Positions 8,389 through 16,781 are shown, numbered from the stretch's first letter. The stretch: 35,263 nucleotides of DNA from Verrucomicrobiota bacterium (GCA_009885995.1 VFJQ01000121.1:1-35263); one strand, 5' to 3'. Program-made: numbers and translations. Notes: generated by a model not told the origin, from the sequence alone.

Positions 8389-8802
8389 TCAGGATACGCC
8401 GAAAAGCAGGCATCCACCGCGGATGCTCCAGGCCGCCGTCCGCCACCAATTCGTGCCCACGAGCAGGCGATGCACGTCTGCGTCAAAGCTGTTGGCGAGG
8501 CGGTCGTGGAGTGGGATCTGCGCGCGCCAGGTCGAGATCCAGTTGAAGGCCAGCGGTGCGAGACTCGCCAACAGCCACGGCTCGCGCACACCCCGGGCGA
8601 CGAGGAGTATGGCGGTGAGGAGTTCCGCAGCCATGAGTGGTGCGACGATCCACATGATCTGCCGCGTGTGGCGCGCATGGTAGCTGCGGAACGCCTCGGC
8701 ACCGACTTGCGCGAAGAGCGGGTAGTGGACGAACTGCACCGTCCAGATGAGACCGACGAGCGCCCACGTCGCAGCGGCGTGAACGGCGAAGAGCAATGTC
8801 AT
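8389..8802 (-). CDS. Small integral membrane protein
   Basis: 137 residues starting MTLLFAVHAAATWALVGLIW. There are about four membrane segments, and FVHYPLFAQVGAEAFRSYHARH follows the first one; the second opens IMWIVAPLMAAELLTAILLV. The HYP and SYHxRH motifs recall uncharacterised four-helix membrane proteins (anthrone-oxygenase/DUF1772-like), but I am not certain. The start overlaps the stop of the upstream membrane gene by 4 bp. About 75 bp separate it from the SDR operon downstream, so the five-gene run may continue through it. Confidence 0.7.
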   Translation of the reverse strand: MTLLFAVHAAATWALVGLIWTVQFVHYPLFAQVGAEAFRSYHARHTRQIMWIVAPLMAAELLTAILLVARGVREPWLLASLAPLAFNWISTWRAQIPLHDRLANSFDADVHRLLVGTNWWRTAAWSIRGGCLLFGVS

Positions 8803-9206
8803 GACGCGGCATTGCGGACCCACGCGTATTTCAAAATCAGTGCGAAAGGCACCCACCAGATGAGGTCGTTCGTGACGCAATTCAGCGCGAAGCTCCAAGG
8901 CAGCGCGCCCGTCCACAGTGCCTGCACCATTCCGAGAGGACCGAAGACCTTGCCCAAAAATCCGACCAGCACGATGGGCCAGTGCCGCGCCGGATCGAAG
9001 GCGGCGATGGCGTAGCCGAGTCCATACACGCCGACGATCATCCCGATGCACTGCCAGAACTGCGGGTAGTTCGGCAGCGGCATGTCGAGCCAGCGAAAGA
9101 TGGCATTTGGAAAGAGCACCGCGAACGCGCCCCAGAGCACGTTGTAGGCACCTGCGGCGAGGAGAACATTGCGCATCCAGCGAGGTGCTGAGTTGGTCGT
9201 GGTCAT
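8799..9206 (-). CDS. Small integral membrane protein
   Basis: 135 residues starting MTTTNSAPRWMRNVLLAAGA, with about four hydrophobic segments: YNVLWGAFAVLFPNAIF, FWQCIGMIVGVYGLGYAIAA, IVLVGFLGKVFGPLGMVQAL and WWVPFALILKYAW. It resembles the small membrane proteins annotated around alkylhydroperoxidase and photolyase-type stress genes, but no biochemical role is known to me. It overlaps the following membrane protein gene by 4 bp and is the probable head of this minus-strand unit, divergent from the gene at 9304. Confidence 0.7.
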   Translation of the reverse strand: MTTTNSAPRWMRNVLLAAGAYNVLWGAFAVLFPNAIFRWLDMPLPNYPQFWQCIGMIVGVYGLGYAIAAFDPARHWPIVLVGFLGKVFGPLGMVQALWTGALPWSFALNCVTNDLIWWVPFALILKYAWVRNAAS

Positions 9207-9303
9207 GGTATCGGGAAAATAAAACGCCTGGCAAGGGTGGCGCGGACGCGGGAGATCGAAATTCGCCGCGTCCACACTCTACGGCTGGATCGTTGATGTA
9301 AGG

Positions 9304-10389
9304 ATGAATCTTGATCAAATGAAGCTGGCCCGCAGCCGCCTGCGGCTCGGCATCGCCAACGTCGGCTTTTGGGTGCTGGCCGCGTGTGGCGGGCTCTACT
9401 GGCTCGCGAGCCTCGGCGGTAACTTGATCGACTCGCGCTTATGCGTCCTCATCGGGATTGCAGCGATCATGGCTCAAGCGGTGTTCGATTTCATCGGCGG
9501 CTGGTGGTTGATGCCGCGTCCTCAGCCAACAGCGACCGTTTTTCTCCGACGCTGGTTTCCCGGCGCTCTTGGCCACACTCTGGTGCTGGCGGGTGTGGGA
9601 TTGCTGAGCTACGCGAGTTTCATCTTCAGCGCCGGATTCGCGCTGGCCGTTCTGGTGGCGTCGGTCGCGCTCGCACTCGGGCGAAGCCATCTCCTGCGAA
9701 TGATCGGCGGAGCATCGATGTCGAAAATCACTCACGGCGGGCAGACCGAGATTTCCGCAGAAGTGGACGACCCGGCGTTCACCGGCGGGTTCGTCGGATT
9801 TGGGCGTCGTGCCCTGAGCGTGCTGCCGGCCAATTGGCGGGAAAGTTTGCCGAAATCGGAACTCGCCGTGGAGTCGCTTCGACGGGAATGGCAAATCGCG
9901 AATGGCCTGCCAGGGCGCACCCTTCTCGTGGTTCTGGGCTGGAATATTCTGGGCGCATCGGTTGGAACGATCGCCTTGGAACTTGCCAAACGCGCGCCCG
10001 CCGAGGCGCTGCTCGGACACGCCTGCTGGATGACGCTCTGGGCTTTTGCCAGCCTGCTGGTGCTGCCCGTCTTGAGTGGAAAAGCCGTGTTCGCTGCCGA
10101 CCGAGCGGCTGCGGATTCCGGGCTCGACGCTCGCGATTGGATCGCGCGCTTCCCCGTCCTGATCGGCGAGGACGGAAACGCGCGTGGCGCCGTGCAGACC
10201 ATCTTCTACCCGATTCCATCCGCGGCGATGCGTCTGCGGGCACTGGATCACGCGTCGGCGGGTTTCGTGCCCGGCAACCTGGCCCGGAGCAATCTTTACT
10301 ACTCCTGGGCGACGCTCACGCTGCTCGGCCGCGCCGTGCACTGCAATGTCGGACGCCCGGCCCTCTGGGTTTTTCCGCCGTCCGCGTGA
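9304..10389 (+). CDS. Hypothetical multi-pass membrane protein
   Basis: 361 residues starting MNLDQMKLARSRLRLGIANV. Hydrophobic segments lie near residues 18-38, 46-66, 92-110, 112-128, 205-225 and 238-256, and a soluble C-terminal part follows. FAADRAAADSG after the last helix is faintly like the post-helix region of M48 (HtpX-like) membrane proteins, but no HExxH zinc motif is present. I would not call it a protease. It stands alone: divergent from the membrane genes at 9206 and convergent with the FAD oxidoreductase at 10406. Confidence 0.65.
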   Translation: MNLDQMKLARSRLRLGIANVGFWVLAACGGLYWLASLGGNLIDSRLCVLIGIAAIMAQAVFDFIGGWWLMPRPQPTATVFLRRWFPGALGHTLVLAGVGLLSYASFIFSAGFALAVLVASVALALGRSHLLRMIGGASMSKITHGGQTEISAEVDDPAFTGGFVGFGRRALSVLPANWRESLPKSELAVESLRREWQIANGLPGRTLLVVLGWNILGASVGTIALELAKRAPAEALLGHACWMTLWAFASLLVLPVLSGKAVFAADRAAADSGLDARDWIARFPVLIGEDGNARGAVQTIFYPIPSAAMRLRALDHASAGFVPGNLARSNLYYSWATLTLLGRAVHCNVGRPALWVFPPSA

Positions 10390-10405
10390 GGCGATGACGG
10401 GCGAG

Positions 10406-11374
10406 CTACGCGTGGCGTTGCGCCAGAATCGCCTCTACAGCCGCCCAGCCCGAGAGCGCCGCGCCGGCGAAGGCGTCACCGGCGAGCACGAGCGGCGGCG
10501 ACTGGCTCACGAGCACGCAAGGTTCTTCATGGACTTTCATCGGCTTGCTGTAACGCCAGCCGTGGACTTGGAACGTCTTGATTCCCGCGCCGAGCCATGG
10601 CGCGGCGGCGTCGAGCAGAGCGCGGCCGCTCTCCTGCCGGTCGCGTTCCCAATGCTTCAGGCTGAACGCATTCCTAGCGTGAATGGTCACGGCTGGCTCC
10701 GCGGAGATTCCTTTCAACGCATTGTCCGCGATCCACGCGATCGGTCCGTCGGCAGGCGCGAAGCCGCCGGGAGGTGGGATGCGCGACGGGCCATCGAGCA
10801 CGGCCATGACGGCGAGGCAGCGCTCGTATTCGATGGCGGCGAGACGCGTCCGCATTTCAGACGTGAGAACGAAGCCGCCCGCGTCCAGCATCGCGAGCGA
10901 CTGGGGCACGGGTGGCGTCAGCACCACGGCTTCGGCGGTGAAAGTGAGGCCTGTCGCGGTCTCCGCGCGCCATCGATCCTCGGCGCTGCGCAATGCGACC
11001 ACCTGCATTTCCAAATGGAGATCGAGCCCGAGCGCGAGATGCTTGGCCACGGCGGACATCGCGGGTTTTCCGCGCCAGCGCGCGTGACCGTCCGCGCTCC
11101 CCGCAAAACCGCGGCACCATTCCTCCACCGCCCCGTTCTGCCGACCCCGCTCCAGCACGTCGGCGAAGCGCGGGTCGCGCGTGGTGATGAATTGCGCCCC
11201 GTGGTCGAACATCGCGCCATCGATCCGCCGGCTCGCGAGCCGCCCGCCCACGCCGCGGCCCTTGTCGAGCACGAGCACCCGGCGACCCGCGCGCTGCAAT
11301 TCCGCCGCCGCGATCAACCCCGCCATCCCGGCGCCGATGATCAGCACGTCCGTGGTTTGCTCAGTCGCGTCCAT
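10406..11374 (-). CDS. Renalase-like NAD(P)/FAD-dependent oxidoreductase
   Basis: 322 residues. The N-terminal Rossmann FAD site is DVLIIGAGMAGLIAAAELQ, followed by VLVLDKGRGVGGRLASRR, the GG doublet typical of amine oxidase/renalase-type flavoproteins. FDHGAQFITTRDPRF is also diagnostic of the renalase-like bacterial family. The C terminus VLAGDAFAGAALSGWAAVEAIL is the second FAD-contact motif. The fold oxidises amines or dihydronicotinamide isomers; the substrate here is not predictable. Related genes occur with photolyase, lipocalin and SDR genes in light-stress regions. It ends in TAG at 10406-10408, a normal-length end that argues against TAG reassignment. Confidence 0.88.
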   Translation of the reverse strand: MDATEQTTDVLIIGAGMAGLIAAAELQRAGRRVLVLDKGRGVGGRLASRRIDGAMFDHGAQFITTRDPRFADVLERGRQNGAVEEWCRGFAGSADGHARWRGKPAMSAVAKHLALGLDLHLEMQVVALRSAEDRWRAETATGLTFTAEAVVLTPPVPQSLAMLDAGGFVLTSEMRTRLAAIEYERCLAVMAVLDGPSRIPPPGGFAPADGPIAWIADNALKGISAEPAVTIHARNAFSLKHWERDRQESGRALLDAAAPWLGAGIKTFQVHGWRYSKPMKVHEEPCVLVSQSPPLVLAGDAFAGAALSGWAAVEAILAQRHA

Positions 11375-11488
11375 TCAGGGTTTCATGGTTCAGCCTGTTC
11401 GCGCGGGAAGCAATGCGAGGCGCACAAATTTCGCGCGCTTCGCGATGATTGACTCACACCTCAGTATGCACCGGAGCAAGGATGCCCT

Positions 11489-11830
11489 ATGGTCGCGCCC
11501 TTGAACTCCGTCCTGATCCTTTTCTCCGCGCTCTCTTTCCTCGGATACGGATCGGCATGCTTTTTGTCCGCGTATATGAAGCGCGAGTTCGAGCGCTACC
11601 GCCTCGCATCGCAGCGCACGCTGGTCGGCGGGCTGCAATTGTGCGCGGCGATCGGTCTGCTGGCTGGCCTGAGCCAGCCGTGGATGGGACGCGCGGCATC
11701 GGCCGGGCTTGCGCTGATGATGCTGGTCGCGGTCGGCGTCCGGATCATAATCAAAGACAGTCTGCCACAGACGACACCGGCGCTGTTCTATCTGGCGCTG
11801 AATGCCTACCTGAGTTTGGCGGCGTTCTGA
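11489..11830 (+). CDS. DoxX-like small membrane protein
   Basis: 113 residues starting MVAPLNSVLILFSALSFLGY. There are four hydrophobic segments, with the charged loop AYMKREFERYRLASQR after the first. The topology, the EFxxY loop and the KDSLPQTTPALFYLALNAYL tail match the DoxX-like membrane family and the convergent gene at 11843-12205, so the two look like paralogues. The function is unknown; DoxX proteins are membrane proteins linked to redox stress. Its stop lies 12 bp from that of the facing gene. Confidence 0.7.
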   Translation: MVAPLNSVLILFSALSFLGYGSACFLSAYMKREFERYRLASQRTLVGGLQLCAAIGLLAGLSQPWMGRAASAGLALMMLVAVGVRIIIKDSLPQTTPALFYLALNAYLSLAAF

Positions 11831-11842
11831 CCAGTCGGTCCC

Positions 11843-12205
11843 CTACAGCAGCGCGATGGCGGCGCACATCGCGAGCACAGCGATGGATGGCAGGGCTTTT
11901 TTGATCGGGTCTTTCACTTTGAGGTGCATGACGAACGCCCCCAGCATGAGCAATCCCAAGCCGATCGCCGCCGGTTGCGCCACGCTGTGAATCCAAATGG
12001 CGGCCAGGAGGGCAAGCGCCAGTCCCACCTTGAGCACGCCGACCACGCACATGAACCAGAAGGGCAGCCCGTAGGCGGCGAATTCCTCGCGCAGGTTCTT
12101 CGCGTCGCCGCCGCGAAATGGCGTCGCCTTGCCCGAGCGAAGCATCCAGACGTTCAGGATCCCGAGGGCCACGATCAACTGCAGAGCGATGAGGAAATAT
12201 TCCAC
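11843..12205 (-). CDS. DoxX-like small membrane protein (paralogue of 11489-11830)
   Basis: About 120 residues from a likely GTG start at 12205 (VEYFLIALQLIVALGILNVW); the frame stays open upstream but that part is not hydrophobic. Four membrane segments, loop FRGGDAKNLREEFAAYG, and the ending KVKDPIKKALPSIAVLAMC. Loop and tail mirror the neighbour on the other strand (EFERYRLAS and KDSLPQTTPA), suggesting an old inverted duplication. The upstream 230 bp to the next gene hold nothing I recognise. Confidence 0.7.
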   Translation of the reverse strand: MEYFLIALQLIVALGILNVWMLRSGKATPFRGGDAKNLREEFAAYGLPFWFMCVVGVLKVGLALALLAAIWIHSVAQPAAIGLGLLMLGAFVMHLKVKDPIKKALPSIAVLAMCAAIALL

Positions 12206-12434
12206 GGCGTGAAGGTAAGGATGCGCAACCCTGTCGGATCGAATTGCGAGCAGACTGCCCCGCGCCGTCAGGTGCCGCAAGCGAATCTCCTCATCAGCGC
12301 GATGGCGGGAGCGAGGGCTGCCAATCAGTTTTTTTGTTCCCGTCCATTCGCGCGAAACGTATCGCGGCGCGCATAGAGCTTACCGCTTCCATGATGAATT
12401 TCACCATAGGCCATTTCACTACAGGTTCGCAGCA

Positions 12435-13214
12435 ATGATCACCGCTGACGCAACGCCACCTGCTCCCGATGTGTCGCAACGTCTCGTGGCGCGGGTGCGA
12501 CCGGCGGGGAATGAGGTGATGTATCAGCAGTGGCGTGACCTGCTTTTTCTGCACTGGGAATATCCCGCGGCGGCGATTCAGGCGACGCTGCCGGAGGGGC
12601 TGTTTGTCGATACCTTCGGCGCCAAGGCGTATCTCGGGGTCGTGCCGTTTTTCATGCGGAAGATCCGTCCGCGCTTTCTGCCTGCGGTGCCGTGGATTTC
12701 GGATTTCATGGAGATGAATCTACGCACCTATGTGCATGACCGGGCGGGCGTGCCGGGCGTCTGGTTCTATTCGCTCGACGCGAACCAATGGCTCGCGGTG
12801 AAAATCGCGCGTCGCTTTTTCCATCTGCCCTATGAGCATGCGGAGATGAAATCGAGCGGCACGGCGGAGGGGCGCATCCATTACGAATCTCTGCGCACCG
12901 GCGCGCGGGCGAATGGCGTGCGCTGCGTGTTTGATTACGCCGCCGGCGCGGATTTGCCGCAGCCTGCGCCAGGCTCGCTGGAGTTCTTTCTCGTCGAACG
13001 TTACCGGCTTTATTCGAGCGCGCCCGATGGTCTCCGGCGCGGCGCGGTTTTCCACGAGCCGTATCCGCTGTGCCGCGCGGAGGTGATGGCGTGGGATGAA
13101 AACTTACTGCCGCTCGATGGATTCACTCCGACGAGCCGTCCGCCCGACCACGTCATCATGTCTCGCGGCGTGGACGTTACTATTTTCCCGCTCGAACGCG
13201 TAATAATGGGGTAG
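12435..13214 (+). CDS. DUF2071 (YqjF-like) protein
   Basis: 259 residues. MYQQWRDLLFLHWEYPAAAIQATLPEGLFVDTF followed by AYLGVVPFFMRKIRPRFLP is the characteristic N-terminal half of DUF2071/YqjF. MNLRTYVHDRAGVPGVWFYSLDANQWLAVKIAR continues the same family. LEFFLVERYRLYS completes the acetoacetate-decarboxylase-like fold. No enzymatic activity is established. Frequent neighbours in other genomes are light-stress and SDR genes. The TAG stop lies 15 bp before the radical-SAM start, and the gap contains the LexA-like palindrome. Confidence 0.88.
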   Translation: MITADATPPAPDVSQRLVARVRPAGNEVMYQQWRDLLFLHWEYPAAAIQATLPEGLFVDTFGAKAYLGVVPFFMRKIRPRFLPAVPWISDFMEMNLRTYVHDRAGVPGVWFYSLDANQWLAVKIARRFFHLPYEHAEMKSSGTAEGRIHYESLRTGARANGVRCVFDYAAGADLPQPAPGSLEFFLVERYRLYSSAPDGLRRGAVFHEPYPLCRAEVMAWDENLLPLDGFTPTSRPPDHVIMSRGVDVTIFPLERVIMG

Positions 13215-13228
13215 TGTTCTTGCGAACA
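13215..13228. promoter_or_regulatory. LexA-box-like palindrome TGTTC-N4-GAACA
   Basis: TGTTCTTGCGAACA is a perfect inverted repeat (extended arms GTGTTC/GAACAC at 13214-13229) directly before the start codon at 13230. It is an exact match to the TGTTC-N4-GAACA LexA motif reported for Verrucomicrobia. I saw no second copy by eye in the window. Its position right against the ATG would also block translation initiation or a leaderless start. Confidence 0.6.
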
Positions 13229-13229
13229 C

Positions 13230-14552
13230 ATGGACCTGCAGCACAAACTCGAAATCCTCGCCGACGCGGCCAAGTATGATGCCTCGTGCGCGAGCAGCGG
13301 GGCGGCACGGTAGGATTCGCGCGGCAGCGCGGGCGTGGGCTCCACGGGCGGTGCGGGCATCTGCCATTCGTATGTGCCGGATGGACGCTGCATTACGCTG
13401 CTGAAGGTGCTGCTCACGAATGCGTGCCTTTACGACTGCCACTACTGCATCAACCGGCGCTCGAGCAATGTGCAGCGCGCGCGCTTCACGCCGGACGAAG
13501 TGGTGCGGCTCACGCTCGATTTTTACAAACGCAACTTCATCGAGGGGCTGTTTCTGAGCAGCGGCATCATCCGCAGTGCGGACTACACGATGGAGCTGGT
13601 CATCGACGTCGCGCGGAAGCTGCGCGAGGAGCATCACTTTCGCGGCTAGATCCACCTCAAGACGATTCCCGAGGCGTCGCCCGCGCTCATCGAAATGGCG
13701 GGGCGCTATGCCGACCGCATCAGCATCAATATCGAGCTGCCCACGCAGCAGGGGCTCGCGAAGCTAGCGCCGGAAAAAAACCTCGCGCGCACGCAGGACG
13801 CGATGGGTCACATCCGCGGGAAAATCGACGAGCGCCACGCGGAAAAGCGGAAGCCCGATGCGCCGAAGCCGCCGCCCTTTGCCACCGTGCAGAGCACGCA
13901 GATGCTCGTCGGCGCGGATGATTCCACGGACGCGGTCATCCTGCGGCGCGCGGATGTGCTCTACGGCGATTACCGGCTGCGGCGCGTGTATTACTCGGGC
14001 TTCAGTCCGATTCCCGAACCGTCGTCGCTGCTGCCCATCAAGCCGCCGCCGCTCGTGCGCGAGCACCGACTTTACCAGGCGGACTGGCTGCTGCGCTTCT
14101 ATGGATTCAAAGTGGATGAAATCGCGATGGACGCAGCGCCGAATCTCGACCTGCAACTCGACCCGAAGCTCGCGTGGGCGCTGCGCAACCGCGCGATTTT
14201 TCCCGCCGACGTGAACAAGGCCTCGCGCGAAATCCTGCTCCGCGTGCCAGGACTCGGCGTGCGCAATGTGGAGCGAATCCTCGGCGCGCGCCGCTACACG
14301 CGGCTGCGGCTCGCCGACCTGCTGCGCCTGCGCGTGCCGATGAAAAAGGTGCTGCCCTTCATCATCGCCGCGGACCACACGCCGGCGCGGCTCGGGCTGG
14401 ATGATGATGCGCTGCGGGCGCGCTTTCTGCCGCCGCCGCGTCAGGCGGAACTGAACTTCGACGCTCCGCCGCCGCCAGTCGCGAGCGACATCCTCTCGGT
14501 GAGCTCGGGCGAGCTGTATCCATGCGGACCGTCGTCATCCAGCCGACCTTAG
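13230..14552 (+). pseudogene. Putative DNA modification/repair radical SAM protein (TIGR03916), two in-frame TAGs
   Basis: A single 440-codon frame from MDLQHKLEILADAAKYDASC reads through the whole family but meets TAG at 13311-13313 (codon 28, GAAR-stop-DSRGS) and 13647-13649 (codon 140, HHFRG-stop-IHLKTIPEASP, where family members have Tyr). The radical SAM CxxxCxxC motif is CLYDCHYCINRR. GLFLSSGIIRS, NIELPTQQGLAKLAPEK, RVYYSGFSPIPEPSS and the C-terminal helix-hairpin-helix (LLRVPGLGVRNVERIL) are intact. Frame and conservation are otherwise perfect, so the stops look recent, erroneous or suppressed. It is paired, as usual, with the TIGR03915 gene that overlaps its end. Confidence 0.85.
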
Positions 14553-15403
14553 AGTCATGGCGCGAGCGTGCGCGCGAACTGCTCGCGCTGCGCGTGCCGC
14601 CCGACGAAGTGCTGTGGTCGGACGACGCGCAAGAGCCCGGACTTTTCGCCACGACAGACGACACCTCCCCGCGCGGCGCGGTGCCGAAAGTTTCGCCAGC
14701 ATTTCTCGACATGGCCCACAGCGTCGCCGCACACAACGCCGCGCGCCGCTGGGGATTACTCTACCGCGTGCTCTGGCGTCTCACGCACGACGGCGAACGG
14801 CATCTCCTCGCCGTGGCCACGGACCCCGACGTGCGCCAGCTACAGCAATGGTGCAAGGCGATCAGCCGCGACATTCACAAGATGCACGCCTTCGTCCGCT
14901 TCCGCCTCGTGGGACGCGACGAGGCCACGGGCCGTGAGCAATTCGTAGCGTGGTTCGAGCCCGAGCACCGCATCGTGCGACTGGCCGCGGGCTTTTTTGA
15001 TAAGCGATTCGCCGGCATGGACTGGTCCATCCTCACGCCGCACGAATGCGCGCATTGGGACGGCAGCGCGCTGCATTTCACTCCCGGCGTCCTGCGCAGC
15101 GCCGCGCCGGATGACGACGCGCTCGACGACCTGTGGCGCACTTACTACCGCAGCATCTTCAATCCCGCGCGGCTCAAAGTGCGCGCGATGCAATCCGAGA
15201 TGCCGAAGAAGTATTGGAAGAATCTCCCCGAGGCCCCGCTCACCGCCGACTTGATTGCGGAGAGCGGCGGACGCGTGGAGAAAATGCTGCGCACCCAAAC
15301 CCGCCAAGCCAAGCCCGCGCCGAAAAACGCGTATTTCGATTCGCTCCGCGACATGAACGCGCCCAAGCCACCTCCGCCCGACGGCCCGACACAAACCCCA
15401 TGA
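14522..15403 (+). CDS. TIGR03915-family putative DNA repair protein (DUF4130)
   Basis: 293 residues starting MRTVVIQPTLESWRERAREL. It carries the DUF4130 core: YRVLWRLTHDGERHLLAVATDPDV, then WCKAISRDIHKMHAFVRFR, FVAWFEPEHRIVRLAAGFFDKRF, WSILTPHECAHWDG and YYRSIFNPARLKVRAMQSEMPKKYWKNLPE. This family is the standing partner of the TIGR03916 radical SAM protein. In many proteobacteria a uracil-DNA-glycosylase-like domain follows; here only a short Lys/Pro tail follows, so it is the stand-alone form. It overlaps the radical SAM gene by 31 bp. Exact chemistry is unknown; involvement in DNA base repair is inferred from the pairing. Confidence 0.85.
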   Translation: MRTVVIQPTLESWRERARELLALRVPPDEVLWSDDAQEPGLFATTDDTSPRGAVPKVSPAFLDMAHSVAAHNAARRWGLLYRVLWRLTHDGERHLLAVATDPDVRQLQQWCKAISRDIHKMHAFVRFRLVGRDEATGREQFVAWFEPEHRIVRLAAGFFDKRFAGMDWSILTPHECAHWDGSALHFTPGVLRSAAPDDDALDDLWRTYYRSIFNPARLKVRAMQSEMPKKYWKNLPEAPLTADLIAESGGRVEKMLRTQTRQAKPAPKNAYFDSLRDMNAPKPPPPDGPTQTP

Positions 15404-15527
15404 AACGCGTGAAGAAACAGCACCTGCCCGCGTCGGTGAGCGCGGCGCGGAATGATAAGTTTACGTGATGCGCTCAGGCCCGAATGCGGCACAGGCAGTA
15501 TCGCACTCCACCCCGCGAACTAAGCGT

Positions 15528-16070
15528 TCACCTCGCCCTCACTCGTGCCGAGTCCGGCCAGTGCTGAGGCACTTTCCGGAGTTTGCTCAGGTCGTAACCC
15601 TGAGCTGCTAATTCGGCGGTCAGTCGCTGATAGTCGGCCTCGGGTATCTGGGGCTTGCGCGCCATGATCCACACGTAATCCCGCTTGTTCCGGCCCACGA
15701 TCGTCTGACTGTAGTCTTTGTTGAGGTAGGTAATGAGAAACTCAGATCGGAAAGGCCAAAGGAACTGCATGCCCCAGGTGGAGTTGTTGACCTTATCAAC
15801 CACGAAACCGCGCGGATTGTAGCGCTTCGGCGCTCCGTCGAAGCCACCATTATTGAACGTGAAAACCGTATCAATTGTGCCGTCCGGATCGAGTCGGTAG
15901 CTCTCGACTCCGTTGTAAGCCTCGGTCTCGATGAAGGTCGGGATACATGCGATTACATACCAGGGACCCATATAACGCTTGAGATCGACCTTTTCGACGG
16001 TCTTCAGCGGAGGTCGGGAGACCGCGCAGCCGGTCATTAACAAACAGACGAACAGAGGTAGAAGTTTCAT
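15528..16070 (-). CDS. blc: Lipocalin lipoprotein (Blc-like)
   Basis: 180 residues starting MKLLPLFVCLLMTGC, a lipoprotein signal with lipobox LMTGC. The lipocalin domain begins KTVEKVDLKRYMGPWYVIACIPTFIE (the GxW motif), with AYNGVESYRLDPDG, NSTWGMQFLWPFRSEFLITY and YSQTIVGRNKRDYVWIMARKP following, as in E. coli Blc. These outer-membrane lipocalins bind lysophospholipids and are induced by envelope stress. The C terminus (YDLSKLRKVPQHWPD) is normal. It is a recurrent member of photolyase/SDR light-stress neighbourhoods. It stands alone, with its own upstream region. Confidence 0.92.
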   Translation of the reverse strand: MKLLPLFVCLLMTGCAVSRPPLKTVEKVDLKRYMGPWYVIACIPTFIETEAYNGVESYRLDPDGTIDTVFTFNNGGFDGAPKRYNPRGFVVDKVNNSTWGMQFLWPFRSEFLITYLNKDYSQTIVGRNKRDYVWIMARKPQIPEADYQRLTAELAAQGYDLSKLRKVPQHWPDSARVRAR

Positions 16071-16309
16071 CTTTGGCGCAAGAAACATGGGTTGGACATC
16101 CCGACCTTCGATTCACGGAACATGAAGGGCAATCGGCAATTTCCCCGGTTACTGCGGCCCCGACACCGGAAATGCTCGAACCGAGCTAGGGGTTGAACCA
16201 ACAGGCGCCAGCCCAGCTGGGATAGATTGTCGCGGCAGCAGGAACGAACTGCGTGGCGGTGCATGTAGTCGTGCAAGTGGCAGTGTCGTCACCTTCAGCG
16301 CCGCGAATT

Positions 16310-16781
16310 TCACCCCTTGAGGAAGCTCTTCAACATCCAGATGGTTTTTTGGTGAATGGTGATGCGCCCGACGCATCAGATCCTGCGTCTCCTGATCATT
16401 GGCCGCGCCCGCGGCTTCGCGCGCCTGGGCCGCGTCGGCCACGAGCTTTTCGTTGCCCGCGATGAGCATCCGCACGTAGTCCTCCTGCGCGCACGGGGCC
16501 GCGAATTCCTTCATCTGCGCGACCTGCGCCAGCTTGCCCAGCCCGCCGATGGCGTAGGCGTCGAGCGCGCGGATGCGCTCGGCGATTTCGTCGATGGCCA
16601 TGAAGAGTTCCTCGTATTGCGTTTGAAACGCGGTGTGCAGCGCGAAGAAGCCCGGCCCCTCGACATTCCAGTGGGCCAGATGCGTGAGGGAGAGTAGCGC
16701 GTAGGAGTCGGCGAGCACCTGATTCAGGCTGCCGGAAAGTTGCGGGATGCTCGTGTTCTTGGTCGCTTTCGAGGTTTTCAT
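16310..16781 (-). pseudogene. dps: Dps-family DNA-protection ferritin, frameshifted near the C terminus
   Basis: The frame starts MKTSKATKNTSIPQLSGSL and contains LSLTHLAHWNVEGPGFFALH and QYEELFMAIDEIAERIRALD, the Dps ferroxidase motifs (HxxHWN and DExAERIRAL). It continues to DQETQDLM. There one extra C near 16373 shifts the frame. In the alternative frame the proper end VGRITIHQKTIWMLKSFLKG follows to TGA at 16310-16312. Uncorrected, translation runs into an unrelated Pro/Ser-rich tail ending at 16149. Dps stores iron and shields DNA from peroxide. The lesion removes the last helix, which is needed for dodecamer packing. Confidence 0.82.

Noticed and set aside
9304..10389. M48-type membrane metalloprotease
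   Set aside because: The region after the last helix (FAADRAAADSG) is vaguely similar, but there is no HExxH motif or third zinc ligand.
12435..14552. Natural fusion of DUF2071 and the radical SAM protein through TAG readthrough
   Set aside because: The two are in the same frame across TAG at 13212-13214, but both have full-length family boundaries and a LexA-like box lies in the gap. A shared frame happens by chance one time in three.
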